Below, piece after piece: positions 25,069-34,538 of a stretch of 64,000 nt of DNA (positions are counted from its first letter, which is position 1; every line of letters begins with the position of its first letter). Made by a program: the position numbers and the translations under genes. The stretch comes from Peribacillus cavernae (GTDB lineage Bacteria; Bacillota; Bacilli; Bacillales; DSM-1321): contig NZ_RYZZ01000007.1 in NCBI RefSeq assembly GCF_003989135.1, positions 186,001 to 250,000 on the forward strand, written 5' to 3'. The notes beneath the pieces were generated by a model, which was given only the letters and a program-made list of their open reading frames with translations, ran no database searches and had not been told where the DNA came from.

Positions 25069-25494
25069 ATGAAAACAACGGTTAAATGGGCAGGGAATAT
25101 GGCTTTTTCAGGCACAACTCCTTCAGGACATGAAATCAAACTGGATGCAGCTGAGGAATCAGGAGGCAAAAATAGCGGAGCAAGACCTACAGAATTGCTT
25201 CTGCATGCGGTTGCAGGGTGTACAGGGATTGATATTATCTGGATTTTGGAAAAGATGCGTTTGAATCCCACATCATTTCATATGGAAGTAGATGGAACAC
25301 GTGCTGAAGACCATCCAAAACGATTTACAGATATCCATATCCATTACGCATTAGAAGGTGAACTGCCCGAAGATAAGGTGGCCCGGGCAATTCAACTGTC
25401 AAAAGAAAAATATTGCTCCGTCTCCCAGTCATTAAATGCGAGGATTACAGCGAGTTATTCGATAAATGGCGTTACAGGTAAACAAACTATTTGA
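25069..25494 (+). CDS. OsmC/Ohr-family protein
   Basis: The 141-residue protein has the OsmC fold with both redox cysteines: Cys 51 (HAVAGCTGIDI) and Cys 116 (KEKYCSVSQSL). These form the peroxidatic pair that reduces organic hydroperoxides in the family. The dimer is cytosolic. AAGGAAGGGATTGGAATAA precedes the ATG. It is a single gene followed by a GC-rich terminator. Confidence 0.82.
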   Translation: MKTTVKWAGNMAFSGTTPSGHEIKLDAAEESGGKNSGARPTELLLHAVAGCTGIDIIWILEKMRLNPTSFHMEVDGTRAEDHPKRFTDIHIHYALEGELPEDKVARAIQLSKEKYCSVSQSLNARITASYSINGVTGKQTI

Positions 25495-25509
25495 ACGTCT
25501 TCGATCCAT

Positions 25510-25539
25510 GGAAAGAGGGGCCGCCCCTCTTTTTTTTTG
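25510..25539 (+). terminator. Terminator after the OsmC-family gene
   Basis: AAGAGGGGC pairs with GCCCCTCTT and is followed by T8. Confidence 0.85.
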
Positions 25540-25618
25540 GATAATTGCAAGCAGTATAGTACAAATTTCTCATGAATAACCGATATAAATTAAAAAGAGT
25601 AGGAAAGGAAACTAGGTT

Positions 25619-27361
25619 ATGACGAATGGGAAATTTATTGAAAAGCAATCAAAAATGAACACATCCTTCTTAAAACTTACCGTCAGAAAAAAATTATTGG
25701 GAGGTTTCTTAATCGTTCTTCTATTGCTGGGTGGAATTGGGCTGTTGTCTAATATTGGAATTAAAACAGTGGATAATAATTACACTGCCTTACTTAACGA
25801 GCAAGTTGCGACGGTAGACAAAATAAGAGATTTAAAATTGGAAGTCATGACCCATTCAGATGCCATTCGGGGCTTTTTGATAACCGGGGATTCGGACTAC
25901 CTCTATGAGTTTGATGATTCTGTAAAACGTTTTGACAACGTCGTCAAAGACATAGAGGTGTCCGGTGCCAGCGCAAAAACGAAACGAATGGTAAAAAACC
26001 TTGATAGTATCCAACAAGATTACCAGCTAAATGTCCAGAAACAAATCGAATTAAAACAAGCCCATAAGACTGATGACTTTTTAATGATGATGAAAACAAG
26101 TGCAAAAGATATTGGAGTGGAATTCAACAAGCAAGCCAATGATTTAATAAAATACCAAAAAGACCAATTGAATAAGCGAAGCGAAGAAACGACAGCACTT
26201 ATCAATAAAACGAGAACAATAATCGTGATTATAAGTGTGGCTGCCTTTATCATCGGAATCATGTTCGCCTACTTTATTAGCCGTACAATATCAAATCCAA
26301 TCAGCAAGGCTTCGGAAGCAATTAGACGTGTTGCGAGCGGGGATTTAACCATTGAGGAAATGAAAGTAAGAAATAGGGACGAAATAGGGACGATGGTTGG
26401 CTCACTAAATCAAATGATTAAAGATCTCCGCTCGGTAATTGTGCAAGTGAACGATTCTTCCACCCAGGTGGCATCCAGCAGTGAAGGTTTAGCTATGAGT
26501 GCTGAAGAAAGCAAGATGGCAGCAGAGCAGGTTGCTCAAATAGCCCAGCGAAACTCATATGGAATGGAGCAGCAGCTGCTTCACTTTCATGAGGTGACTG
26601 CTTCTGTAAGCGAGATGACATCCGGGATTTTACAAATATCTAATAATAGTGAGCAAATGCTCCAAGCTACCGAAAAAGCAACATCTATCACAGGGCAAGG
26701 AACAGAGTATGTTGAAAATGTCGTTCAACAAATGAATCATATCCATCATTCCGTAGGTCAAGTAACCAGTATTATTGAATCACTCGAGAAACGTTCCAAG
26801 GAAATCAGCAACATTGTTGGAATGATAACGCGGATTGCCGACCAGACAAACTTATTAGCGTTAAACGCAGCGATTGAAGCGGCGAGAGCCGGTGAGCACG
26901 GAAAGGGCTTTGCTGTGGTAGCTAATGAAGTGCGTAATTTGGCGGAGGAATCGAAGAAATCTGCAGAAAAAATTACGAGCATGATCTTAGAGATCCAAAA
27001 AGAAACACAACAAGCCGTACAGGCGATGACAGAAGGGAATCGTCAGGTAGTAGAAGGCTTAGGGGATTCGGAAAAAGTAAATAGCACTTTTGCAAATATC
27101 TTAAAGTCGATTGAAGGGGTAGGAGTGAGAGTGCAAAAAGTTGCCAATTCTGTTGAAGAGCTTACCCTGGCAAGCGGGAACATTTCTGATACTGTAGCTC
27201 AAGTGAAAGAAATTAGTGAGAAAAGTGCTGCGGCAGGCCAGGAAAGTGCTGCTGCCACAGAAGAACAGCTTGCAACAATGGAGGAAGTAACGACATCGGC
27301 TGAGTCACTCTCCAGGCTGGCCGAAAAGCTTCAATCGGTGATTTCTCGCTTTAAAATTTAA
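25619..27361 (+). CDS. Methyl-accepting chemotaxis protein
   Basis: The 580-residue receptor has TM1 at about 28-50, an extracellular four-helix-bundle sensor (about 51-195, 4HB_MCP type), TM2 (about 200-222, [20 protein letters not shown]), HAMP (about 223-275) and a long coiled-coil signalling domain whose tip reads [20 protein letters not shown], the invariant CheA/CheW contact. Methylatable Glu/Gln-rich helices flank it. The last few residues (VISRFKI) lack a CheR tether. Its neighbour is the sugar island, so a sugar-related chemoeffector is conceivable but not shown. Confidence 0.9.
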   Translation: MTNGKFIEKQSKMNTSFLKLTVRKKLLGGFLIVLLLLGGIGLLSNIGIKTVDNNYTALLNEQVATVDKIRDLKLEVMTHSDAIRGFLITGDSDYLYEFDDSVKRFDNVVKDIEVSGASAKTKRMVKNLDSIQQDYQLNVQKQIELKQAHKTDDFLMMMKTSAKDIGVEFNKQANDLIKYQKDQLNKRSEETTALINKTRTIIVIISVAAFIIGIMFAYFISRTISNPISKASEAIRRVASGDLTIEEMKVRNRDEIGTMVGSLNQMIKDLRSVIVQVNDSSTQVASSSEGLAMSAEESKMAAEQVAQIAQRNSYGMEQQLLHFHEVTASVSEMTSGILQISNNSEQMLQATEKATSITGQGTEYVENVVQQMNHIHHSVGQVTSIIESLEKRSKEISNIVGMITRIADQTNLLALNAAIEAARAGEHGKGFAVVANEVRNLAEESKKSAEKITSMILEIQKETQQAVQAMTEGNRQVVEGLGDSEKVNSTFANILKSIEGVGVRVQKVANSVEELTLASGNISDTVAQVKEISEKSAAAGQESAAATEEQLATMEEVTTSAESLSRLAEKLQSVISRFKI

Positions 27362-27423
27362 CTATCAATATTAGCTATAGTCTTCAATTGTTCAGAAAAA
27401 AATTTAAAAAAGATTATTAATTA

Positions 27424-27452
27424 TTGCAATACAAAATGTAATCGATTACAAT
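27424..27452 (+). promoter_or_regulatory. Promoter with overlapping TGTAATCGATTACA operator (lacI gene 1)
   Basis: TTGCAA (27424-27429), a 17-base spacer and TACAAT (27447-27452). The 14-bp perfect palindrome at 27437-27450 covers the end of the spacer and the -10. The same layout recurs at 37056, 41941, 50021 and 51643. A repressor bound here would block RNA polymerase, giving autoregulation of the regulator gene that follows. Confidence 0.75.
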
Positions 27453-27496
27453 ACTAGTAGTGAAAGAACAATTCTTGAAAGGAATATGGGAGAATA

Positions 27497-28516
27497 ATGA
27501 TAAGAATTGTTGATGTTGCAAAGATGGCCAATGTCTCCACTGCAACGGTTTCTAGAGTGATCACTAACTCAGGAACTGTAAAAAGAGAGACAACGGAAAG
27601 AGTCTTGGAAGCAATCGAATTATTAAACTATCAACCAAATGTACTGGCAAGACAGCTTAGAAGATCGGAAACGAATACAATACTTGTCGTTGTTCCTGAT
27701 ATTACGAATACTTTTTTTTCAAAGGTGCTTCGCGGAATAGAAGCTGTGGCAATTGAAAACGGGTATCAAGTTTTGCTGGGTGATGCCCTCAACAATGTTG
27801 AACGTGAAAACGGGTATATAAATATTTTACGTCAGAAAAAGGCAGATGGAATGATTCTGTTAACGGCAAGAATAGATGAAGGCCTTTTAGACGAAATAGC
27901 GAAGGAGCTCCCTGTTGTTCTGGCATGCGAATACATGGAGGGTTCACAAATTCCAACTGTTTCGATTGATAATATCAGCAGCTCCAGAAAAGCTGCAGAG
28001 CATCTAATTGGTTTAGGACATCAAAGAATCGGTTTTATCTCAGGCCCGCTCAATGTAGTCCTAGGCCGGGACCGGTTAAAGGGGTTCAAACAAGCGATGT
28101 CACAGCATGGTCTTCCGATTGAACCGTTATTAGTACAGGAAGGCGACTTTTCATATGAAAGCGGCTATAATTTAATGATGAAATTTTTGGCACTGGAACA
28201 TCCGCCTACAGCTGTATTTGCCGCAAACGACGAAATGGCGATCGGGGCCATAAAAGCTATTAAATTCAGAGGATTAAGTGTGCCGGAAAATATCTCGGTC
28301 ATTGGCTTTGATAACATAAAAATCTCATCCATTTTTGAACCGGCCTTGACAACGATTGCACAGCCTGCATACGATATCGGCCAGAAAGCTATGGAATTAT
28401 TAATAAAGCTAATAAATAAAGATTCACTAACGAAAAACCAATATATGCTGGAGGATGAACTTATCATTCGTGAATCCTGTAAAAAATGTTTGCACCAGAC
28501 CATTTTTCCAAAATAA
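27497..28516 (+). CDS. LacI-family transcriptional regulator 1 of the sugar island
   Basis: The 339-residue regulator has the N-terminal LacI HTH ([21 protein letters not shown]), the hinge helix (PNVLARQLRR) and a periplasmic-binding-type effector domain ([21 protein letters not shown] to the C-terminus). Its recognition helix is identical in core to that of the second regulator at 37138, so both should read the same operator. Its own promoter carries the palindrome, and two more copies lie directly after its stop (28517, 28571), ahead of the catabolic genes. The inducer is probably a sugar from this pathway. Confidence 0.9.
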   Translation: MIRIVDVAKMANVSTATVSRVITNSGTVKRETTERVLEAIELLNYQPNVLARQLRRSETNTILVVVPDITNTFFSKVLRGIEAVAIENGYQVLLGDALNNVERENGYINILRQKKADGMILLTARIDEGLLDEIAKELPVVLACEYMEGSQIPTVSIDNISSSRKAAEHLIGLGHQRIGFISGPLNVVLGRDRLKGFKQAMSQHGLPIEPLLVQEGDFSYESGYNLMMKFLALEHPPTAVFAANDEMAIGAIKAIKFRGLSVPENISVIGFDNIKISSIFEPALTTIAQPAYDIGQKAMELLIKLINKDSLTKNQYMLEDELIIRESCKKCLHQTIFPK

Positions 28517-28584
28517 TGTAATCGATTACACCTGAAATGCAGAAAATTTGCATTTCTTAAAAAGATATGTTGTAATCGATTACA
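28517..28584 (+). promoter_or_regulatory. Two TGTAATCGATTACA operators ahead of catabolic unit 1
   Basis: Perfect palindromes at 28517-28530 and 28571-28584 are 54 bases apart centre to centre, the first abutting the lacI stop codon. Neither has an obvious -35 at the right distance. They lie about 100-160 bases before the TIM-barrel gene. Confidence 0.7.
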
Positions 28585-28680
28585 TGAAAGCCCTATCCTT
28601 TTGAGGAGGTGGTTATATTCAATAAGAACAATCATAATGACTGCCAAATTGCTAATACTCTTACTATTGGAGGAAAAAAT

Positions 28681-29487
28681 ATGAAACTAGGATATCAAAC
28701 AAACACATGGGGAGGCGTAATAGGGCACCCTGCAGGAGTTACATCGGTGAATGATGCCTATTACCTTGCCAATGGTTCCACAGAAGAAGCTTTAAAAGAC
28801 ATTAGTGCCGCTGGATACAGAGGTTTTGAAATATTTGATGGAAACCTTATGCAATATAAAGACAAAAAAGAAGAATTTAAAGCGTTAGTAAAAGAAAACT
28901 CTCTTGATTTTATCGGTGTTTACACAGGCGGGAATTTTATTTTCTCTGACATTCTGGAAGAAGAGCTTATCAAAATTGAAAAGGTAACATCTCTTGCTTC
29001 AGAATTAGGCGCTAAGCATCTTGTAATCGGCGGTGGCGCAATCCGTGCGAATGGCATACTGGAGAGCGATTACACTGACATGGGAAACGCATTAAATAGA
29101 ATAGTAGAAATATCCGAGAAGTATCATCTTATTGCAAGTTACCACCCTCATATGGGAACCAATGTTCAGGCGCCTGAACAGTTAGATAGATTAATGCCGT
29201 TAACCACGATTAATCTAGTCCCAGACACTGCTCATATTGAAGCAGGCGGCGGTGATCCGGTAGAAGTAATTAAAAAATATATTGACCGTATTAAATACGT
29301 TCATTTAAAGGACTTTCAAGATGGTGAATTTTTACCATTAGGCGAGGGGCACCAAAATTTCGATGAAATGATTAAAGTGTTAAATGAAGCAGGTTATGAT
29401 GGATGGATTACCGTTGAGTTAGACAGCTACGAAAATCCAAAAAAAGGCGCTGAAATCAGCAGGGAATTTCTAACAAGATTTGAGTGA
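28681..29487 (+). CDS. TIM-barrel sugar isomerase/epimerase-like enzyme (LgdB-type), copy 1
   Basis: The 268-residue AP_endonuc_2/xylose-isomerase-like barrel begins KLGYQTNTWGGVIGHPAG. Likely metal ligands are in SYHPHMG, VPDTAHIEAGG, YVHLKDF and VELDS. ATG 28681 with GGAGGAAAAAAT is the clear start, although the frame is open upstream. In the levoglucosan route as I recall it (four enzymes, LgdA, two LgdB and LgdC), TIM-barrel enzymes of this type perform beta-elimination and hydration of the 3-keto intermediate. Which of the two steps it does cannot be told from sequence. A paralogue lies at 51986. Confidence 0.75.
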   Translation: MKLGYQTNTWGGVIGHPAGVTSVNDAYYLANGSTEEALKDISAAGYRGFEIFDGNLMQYKDKKEEFKALVKENSLDFIGVYTGGNFIFSDILEEELIKIEKVTSLASELGAKHLVIGGGAIRANGILESDYTDMGNALNRIVEISEKYHLIASYHPHMGTNVQAPEQLDRLMPLTTINLVPDTAHIEAGGGDPVEVIKKYIDRIKYVHLKDFQDGEFLPLGEGHQNFDEMIKVLNEAGYDGWITVELDSYENPKKGAEISREFLTRFE

Positions 29488-29534
29488 TTCAACATTCAAC
29501 AAGAATAACTTCCATGGGATAAGAGAGGTTGATT

Positions 29535-30725
29535 ATGAAAAAGCTGTTATCAATGTTTACTATTGTTATTCTGATTGGCAGTCTTATACTGACCGGCTGC
29601 ATCCAGAAAGACTCTTCCTCTTCTGAAAATAAAAATGAAACAAGTAAAGGAGCTGACAGTGGCAACGCGAAACAAACGGCGAGCTCAGGCCCAATTACCA
29701 TAAGCTCCGAGATACCAGATGACCAGGAGATACTAAGCAAAGGTCCAAATGGGGAAAAAGCTGTTTCTGCAAAAACACTGCAACTCACTAAAGAGGATGT
29801 TGAAAAGATTAAAGCAGGGAACTATAAAGCTGCAATTGTGATGCATTATGCCGGTAATGACTGGTCAACAGCGCAAATCAACGGCCTAAAATCAACATTT
29901 AAAAGAATGGGTATAAAAGTCATTGCCGTTACGGATGCGCAATTTAAGGTTGAAAAACAAGTATCTGACATTGAAACCGTATTGGCAAAATCACCCGATC
30001 TTATTGTCAGCATCCCGGTCGATCCAGTTTCAACGGCCGATGCCTACAAGAGAGCCGCCAAAGCTGGGGTGAAATTAGTCTTTATGGATAATCCGCCAGC
30101 CGGTTTAAAAGCAGGCAAGGATTATGTCAGTGTGGTCTCCGCGGACAATTATGGCAATGGTGTGGCCGCTGCCGATATAATGGCTAAAAAGCTTGGCGGA
30201 AAAGGGAATATCGGTGTCATTTATCATGCAGCCGACTTTTTTGTAACAAAACAGCGTACAGAAGCGTTTGAAAAGACAATTAAAGAAAAATATCCGCATA
30301 TCAAAATTACCGAACGCGATGGCATTACGGATCCTAACAAGACGGAGCTTGTGGCATCAGGCATGTTAACAAGAAACCCTCACCTGGATGGTATTTTTTC
30401 AGTGTGGGATGTTCCGGCAGAAGGTGTGTTATCCGCAGCCCGTATCGCCGCAAGAGAAGATTTAGTCATTACAACGATTGATTTAGGCACGAATGTTGCT
30501 CTGGAGATAGCATTGGACGGAATTGTGAAAGGCCTTGGAGCCCAGCTGCCGTATGATCAGGGAGTAACAGAAGCAATCTTAGCCGGATACTCTTTGTTAG
30601 ATAAAAAGGCTCCTGGATATGTTGCTGTACCTTCGTTAAGTGTTACAGAAAAAAATGTTTTGGATGCATGGCAACTTGTTTATCGGGAAGAGGCTCCTGA
30701 AACGATTCGGGATGCCGCAAGTTAA
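29535..30725 (+). CDS. Sugar-binding lipoprotein 1 (ABC importer, Peripla_BP_4 type)
   Basis: The 396-residue lipoprotein has a signal peptide and lipobox LTGC, so it is anchored outside the membrane. A linker with the motif GPITIS-EIPDDQEILSKGP lies before a RbsB-like two-domain fold (AIVMHYAGNDWSTAQINGLK, VDPVSTADAYKRAA, TIDLGTNVALE). ATG 29535 is preferred over TTG 29529. It is the first of four close paralogues (38375, 42281, 50317), all with the same linker motif. It lies in the same unit as the island's only ABC ATPase and permease, which it probably serves. Confidence 0.87.
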   Translation: MKKLLSMFTIVILIGSLILTGCIQKDSSSSENKNETSKGADSGNAKQTASSGPITISSEIPDDQEILSKGPNGEKAVSAKTLQLTKEDVEKIKAGNYKAAIVMHYAGNDWSTAQINGLKSTFKRMGIKVIAVTDAQFKVEKQVSDIETVLAKSPDLIVSIPVDPVSTADAYKRAAKAGVKLVFMDNPPAGLKAGKDYVSVVSADNYGNGVAAADIMAKKLGGKGNIGVIYHAADFFVTKQRTEAFEKTIKEKYPHIKITERDGITDPNKTELVASGMLTRNPHLDGIFSVWDVPAEGVLSAARIAAREDLVITTIDLGTNVALEIALDGIVKGLGAQLPYDQGVTEAILAGYSLLDKKAPGYVAVPSLSVTEKNVLDAWQLVYREEAPETIRDAAS

Positions 30726-30763
30726 CTTGGTATTTTTCATTTTATTTAGAGGAGGAAACTAAA

Positions 30764-31945
30764 TTGAAAAAATTGAACGTAGGTATGATCGGCGGAGGAT
30801 TTATGGGGAAAGCGCATGCACTTGCTTATGCAGGAATGCCAATGTTCTTTTGGCCGGCACCGGCAATCCCGCACCGTCACACTGTTGTTGATGTCACTGA
30901 AGAATTGGCAAAGGATGCAGCTGCAAAATTAGGCTTTGAAAATTATTCTACTGATTGGAGAGCAGTAGTTAATGATCCTGATATCGATATCATTGATATT
31001 GTGACTCCAAATAATACGCATGCCGAGATTGCGATTGCTGCGGCAAAAGCCGGCAAACATATTATTTCCGAAAAGCCATTGGCATTAGGGGCTGAAGAAG
31101 CAAAGACCATGCTAGAAGCAGTACAAGCAGCAGGCGTTAAACATGCAGTGGCCTTCAATTACAGAAGAACACCAGCTGTTGCCCTTGCGAAGAAGTATAT
31201 TGAAGAAGGCAGAATCGGGAAAATCCTTAACTTCCGCGGAACGTATTTGCAAGATTGGTCCGCCGATCCAAATTCACCGCTATCCTGGCGTTTCCAGAAA
31301 AAAATTGCAGGTTCAGGTGCTCTAGGTGATATTGGAACACATGTCGTCGATTTTGCGCGCTACCTGGTTGGCGAAATTTCAGATGTAAATGCTATGACGA
31401 AAACATGGATTCCGGAGAGACCTACACAAACTGGCGGAGTTGACAAACTAGGTACAGTCAAAAGTGCCGCTGCAGATGTACCAAAAGAGGTCGTTGATGT
31501 AGATGATGAGTTTATTTCTATGATCAAGTTTGAAAATGGCGCAATCGGAAGCATTGAAGCAACCCGTAATGCCTGGGGCCGCAATAACTTCCTGACTTTT
31601 GAAATTCATGGTGAAAAGGGCTCCTTATACTTTAACTATGAGCGTCGTGATGAGCTGCAAGTGAGCTTCTCAGATGATCCAAGTGATGCGAAAGGCTTTA
31701 GGACCGTATACACTGGGCCGGCTACACCATATGGAGAAGCGCTCTGGCCGATTCCTGCATTAGGTATTGGTTACGGGGAAACAAAAATCATTGAAACCCA
31801 CGACTTCTTTAAATCTATCGTTGATGGTACAGAAGCATCACCAAATTTCAATGATGGATACCGTGTCGAACTGATTGCTGATGCAATTCTTGAATCAGCT
31901 GAAAAAAGCGCATGGGTGAAGGTTAACGATCTGGAGAAGAAGTAA
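30764..31945 (+). CDS. lgdA: Levoglucosan dehydrogenase-like Gfo/Idh/MocA oxidoreductase, copy 1
   Basis: The 393-residue enzyme has an N-terminal Rossmann fold (VGMIGGGFMGKAHALAYAG), the catalytic EKPLALG motif (Lys near residue 108), YRRTPAVALAKKYIEEG, and the substrate domain with DIGTHVVDFARYL (Asp and His of the active site). Its MFFWPAPAIP, YLQDWSADPNSPLSWRFQK and PTQTGGVD segments match what I recall of bacterial levoglucosan dehydrogenase, which oxidises the C3 hydroxyl of 1,6-anhydroglucose with NAD. AGAGGAGGAAACTAA precedes its TTG start. The copy at 52892 is nearly identical. It is clustered with transporter and LgdB/LgdC-type genes, which supports the call. Confidence 0.75.
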   Translation: MKKLNVGMIGGGFMGKAHALAYAGMPMFFWPAPAIPHRHTVVDVTEELAKDAAAKLGFENYSTDWRAVVNDPDIDIIDIVTPNNTHAEIAIAAAKAGKHIISEKPLALGAEEAKTMLEAVQAAGVKHAVAFNYRRTPAVALAKKYIEEGRIGKILNFRGTYLQDWSADPNSPLSWRFQKKIAGSGALGDIGTHVVDFARYLVGEISDVNAMTKTWIPERPTQTGGVDKLGTVKSAAADVPKEVVDVDDEFISMIKFENGAIGSIEATRNAWGRNNFLTFEIHGEKGSLYFNYERRDELQVSFSDDPSDAKGFRTVYTGPATPYGEALWPIPALGIGYGETKIIETHDFFKSIVDGTEASPNFNDGYRVELIADAILESAEKSAWVKVNDLEKK

Positions 31946-32027
31946 GCAAATAGAAGCTTTTCATTAGCAAAATCTATCTAGAGACTGCTCTAAACCGGTA
32001 GTCTCTTCTAAAAAGAAGGTGAATTAG

Positions 32028-33527
32028 TTGGAACAACCGATACTTTCGATGGAAAACATCTCAAAATCATTTAATGGAATAACTGTTCTTGATTCCGTTA
32101 ATTTTTCATTAAACAAGGGGGAAGTCCACGCCCTGATGGGGGGGAACGGAGCCGGAAAGTCGACATTAATGAAAACGTTAACAGGCGTTTATGAAGCTGA
32201 TAGCGGTGAAATCCATATTGATGGCAAGAAAGTTTCGATAAAAAATATGCAGGATGCAAGAGATAACTATATTTCGATGATCTTTCAGGAATTCAGTTTG
32301 ATCCCCACATTAACAGTGGCCGAAAATATTTTTTTAACACGCGAATCAAGATCGTCTTTAGGGTTTCTAAACGATAAAGAGGGTGTGGAAAAAACAAAGG
32401 GTTTATTGCAGGAATTAGAAGTTGATATTGACCCTAATGATGTGGTTGAAAGCCTTGGTGTGGGATATTGGCAGATGACTGAAATTGCCAAAGCCCTTTC
32501 ACAGGAAGCGAAAATTTTGATCATGGATGAGCCTTCATCCTCATTGACTAAGAAGGAAACGGAAGTTCTCTTTTCTTTCATAGACAAACTAAAACGCAGG
32601 GGAATTTCGATTATATATATCTCACACCGCATGGATGAAATCTTTAAAATTTGTGATCGAGTTACCATTTTGCGGGATGGAAAGAATGTCGTCACCGAAA
32701 AGATCAAAGATATCGGATTAGATACAGTGATTCAGCATATCGTCGGTGCTGAAATGGATAAAGCATTCGAGTGGAAGGAACGCTCCTATTCAATGGATTC
32801 GACACCTGTTCTTGAGGTGAAAAATCTATCTTCCGGAACAAAAGTTAACGATATTAGCTTCAAAATTTTCCCTGGTGAAATCCTTGGTGTTGCCGGGTTA
32901 ATGGGCAGCGGAAGATCAGAAATGGCCCGTTCTATCTTTGGGATTGACTCAAGGGACAGCGGAAAAGTCTTGGTTAACGGGGAAGAACGAACGATTAAAA
33001 ATCCGATCGATGCAGTTAAGTCCGGTCTCGCGCTTATTCCGGAGGATCGAAGAATGCAAGGGCTGATTCTTGAACATAGCGTAAAAGATAATATGATTCT
33101 ACCTATTCTCTCAAAGCTTAAAAAAGGTCTTTTTCTTGATGAAAGCAAGGCTGATGAATTAGCTGATCAATTAGTCAAAAAGCTGAACATTAAAACGGAC
33201 AATATTTTTAAGACCACAAGCTTGCTATCCGGCGGTAATCAGCAAAAGATTGTGCTTGCGAAATGGCTGGCAAGTGATCCTGATGTCCTGATATTGGATG
33301 AGCCGACAATCGGTGTAGATATCGGTGCAAAAACGGAAATCATTGATATTGTCCGTGAACTGGCTGACAATGGTAAAGCGATATTAGTTATTTCATCCGA
33401 GCTTCCTGAACTTCTGGCAATCAGTGACAGAGTCATTGTTATGCATGAAGGGGAAATGGTGAAAGAACTAAAGAGGAAGGAGATAAATACAGAGGAGGAA
33501 CTACAACATGCCATCCAAGGATATTGA
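32028..33527 (+). CDS. Sugar ABC transporter ATPase, RbsA type (two nucleotide-binding domains)
   Basis: The 499-residue protein has two ABC domains in tandem. The first has Walker A GGNGAGKST and Walker B ILIMDEPSSSL; the second has a degenerate P-loop region (GLMGSGRSE), signature LSGGNQQK and Walker B VLILDEPTIGVD. This asymmetry is typical of RbsA/MglA. Its last 20 bases overlap the permease gene. It is the only sugar ABC ATPase in the window, although four binding lipoproteins exist. Terminator-like AGAGACTGCTC...GTAGTCTCT lies just upstream (31980-32010), suggesting partial read-through from the genes before. The start is TTG 32028, with AAGAAGGTGAATTAG before it. Confidence 0.88.
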   Translation: MEQPILSMENISKSFNGITVLDSVNFSLNKGEVHALMGGNGAGKSTLMKTLTGVYEADSGEIHIDGKKVSIKNMQDARDNYISMIFQEFSLIPTLTVAENIFLTRESRSSLGFLNDKEGVEKTKGLLQELEVDIDPNDVVESLGVGYWQMTEIAKALSQEAKILIMDEPSSSLTKKETEVLFSFIDKLKRRGISIIYISHRMDEIFKICDRVTILRDGKNVVTEKIKDIGLDTVIQHIVGAEMDKAFEWKERSYSMDSTPVLEVKNLSSGTKVNDISFKIFPGEILGVAGLMGSGRSEMARSIFGIDSRDSGKVLVNGEERTIKNPIDAVKSGLALIPEDRRMQGLILEHSVKDNMILPILSKLKKGLFLDESKADELADQLVKKLNIKTDNIFKTTSLLSGGNQQKIVLAKWLASDPDVLILDEPTIGVDIGAKTEIIDIVRELADNGKAILVISSELPELLAISDRVIVMHEGEMVKELKRKEINTEEELQHAIQGY

Positions 33528-34500
33528 GATGAATAACCACAGTAATGTAACTGCAAAAAAGCCGGGGAAAACATTCGATTGGCGTAACTATATTGTCTAT
33601 TTTGCTTTTGCCGGTGTACTCATTTATTTTTCACTCACTTTATTTGATGAGGGATTTTTAACATCTAACAATATGCTGAATATTGCCCGTCAATCAGCGA
33701 TGATCACGATTATGGCGGTGGCGATGACCTTTGTAATCAGTACCGGTGAAATTGACCTTTCTGTTGGTTCAATCACGGCCCTTTCCGCATTAACTGCTGC
33801 GCTTGCACTGCAAGCAGGCATGGGACTTATCGGCGGGCTTGTTGTCGGACTGGGAACAGGGTTAGCAGTAGGGCTCATTAACGGCCTGCTTATCACAAAA
33901 GCTGCGATTCCTTCTTTCCTTGTTACCCTTGGTATGATGGGGATTGTTAAAGGACTGGCAATGTGGATTACCAATACAGCTCCAGTACCTATTGTTGATT
34001 CCACTTTTAACTTCATGTTTGGATCAGGCGATCTTGGACCTATCCCGATTCTTTTGATTTGGACAATCATTGCCGCAATTATCGGACATGTACTGCTTCG
34101 TAAAACAGCATTTGGACGACAAACTTTGGCAACTGGCGGCAATGAGAGTGCTGCAAAGTTCTCGGGAATAAAAACAGGCAAGATTAAATTGCTCGTCTTT
34201 ACCGGAACAGGTTTGGCCGCCGGTTTCGCCGGTATTCTATATGCCGGGCGTATGCATGCAGGAAGATTTACCTTTGGGGAAGGCGATGAACTTTCTGTTA
34301 TCGCTGCTGTAATTCTTGGTGGAACGGCTCTATCTGGCGGAGTCGGAACCGTTATTGGTACGGTTATTGGCTCATTGATGATGGGTGTAATTAATAATGG
34401 TTTGATCATCATGGGTCTTGATGTCAGCCAACAACAGATAGTAAGAGGTCTAATCATCATTCTTGCGGTAGCATTTGGAAGAAAAACAATAAAAAAATAG
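33508..34500 (+). CDS. Sugar ABC transporter permease, RbsC type
   Basis: The 330-residue membrane protein has about ten hydrophobic segments and the BPD_transp_2 signature (ATGGNESAAKFSGIKTGKIK, the coupling loop). The start ATG 33508 has GAGGAGG 8 bases upstream, inside the ATPase gene; a second ATG at 33529 would abut the ATPase stop. It forms the channel for the sugar delivered by the lipoproteins. It is closely linked to the ATPase by overlap. Confidence 0.87.
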   Translation: MPSKDIEMNNHSNVTAKKPGKTFDWRNYIVYFAFAGVLIYFSLTLFDEGFLTSNNMLNIARQSAMITIMAVAMTFVISTGEIDLSVGSITALSALTAALALQAGMGLIGGLVVGLGTGLAVGLINGLLITKAAIPSFLVTLGMMGIVKGLAMWITNTAPVPIVDSTFNFMFGSGDLGPIPILLIWTIIAAIIGHVLLRKTAFGRQTLATGGNESAAKFSGIKTGKIKLLVFTGTGLAAGFAGILYAGRMHAGRFTFGEGDELSVIAAVILGGTALSGGVGTVIGTVIGSLMMGVINNGLIIMGLDVSQQQIVRGLIIILAVAFGRKTIKK

Positions 34501-34538
34501 AATCATAATGTCTGTTGATCTTGTAGGAGGACATCAAA

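Noticed and set aside
27437-27450. Palindromes as plain CcpA cre sites
   Set aside because: They fit the loose cre consensus, but the high local density, the near-invariant core and two resident LacI proteins favour a dedicated regulator; CcpA input is kept only as an added possibility.
33690-34460. Long 256-codon open frame on the minus strand
   Set aside because: It is the antisense of the RbsC-type permease; composition is that of a shadow frame and no ribosome binding site is present.
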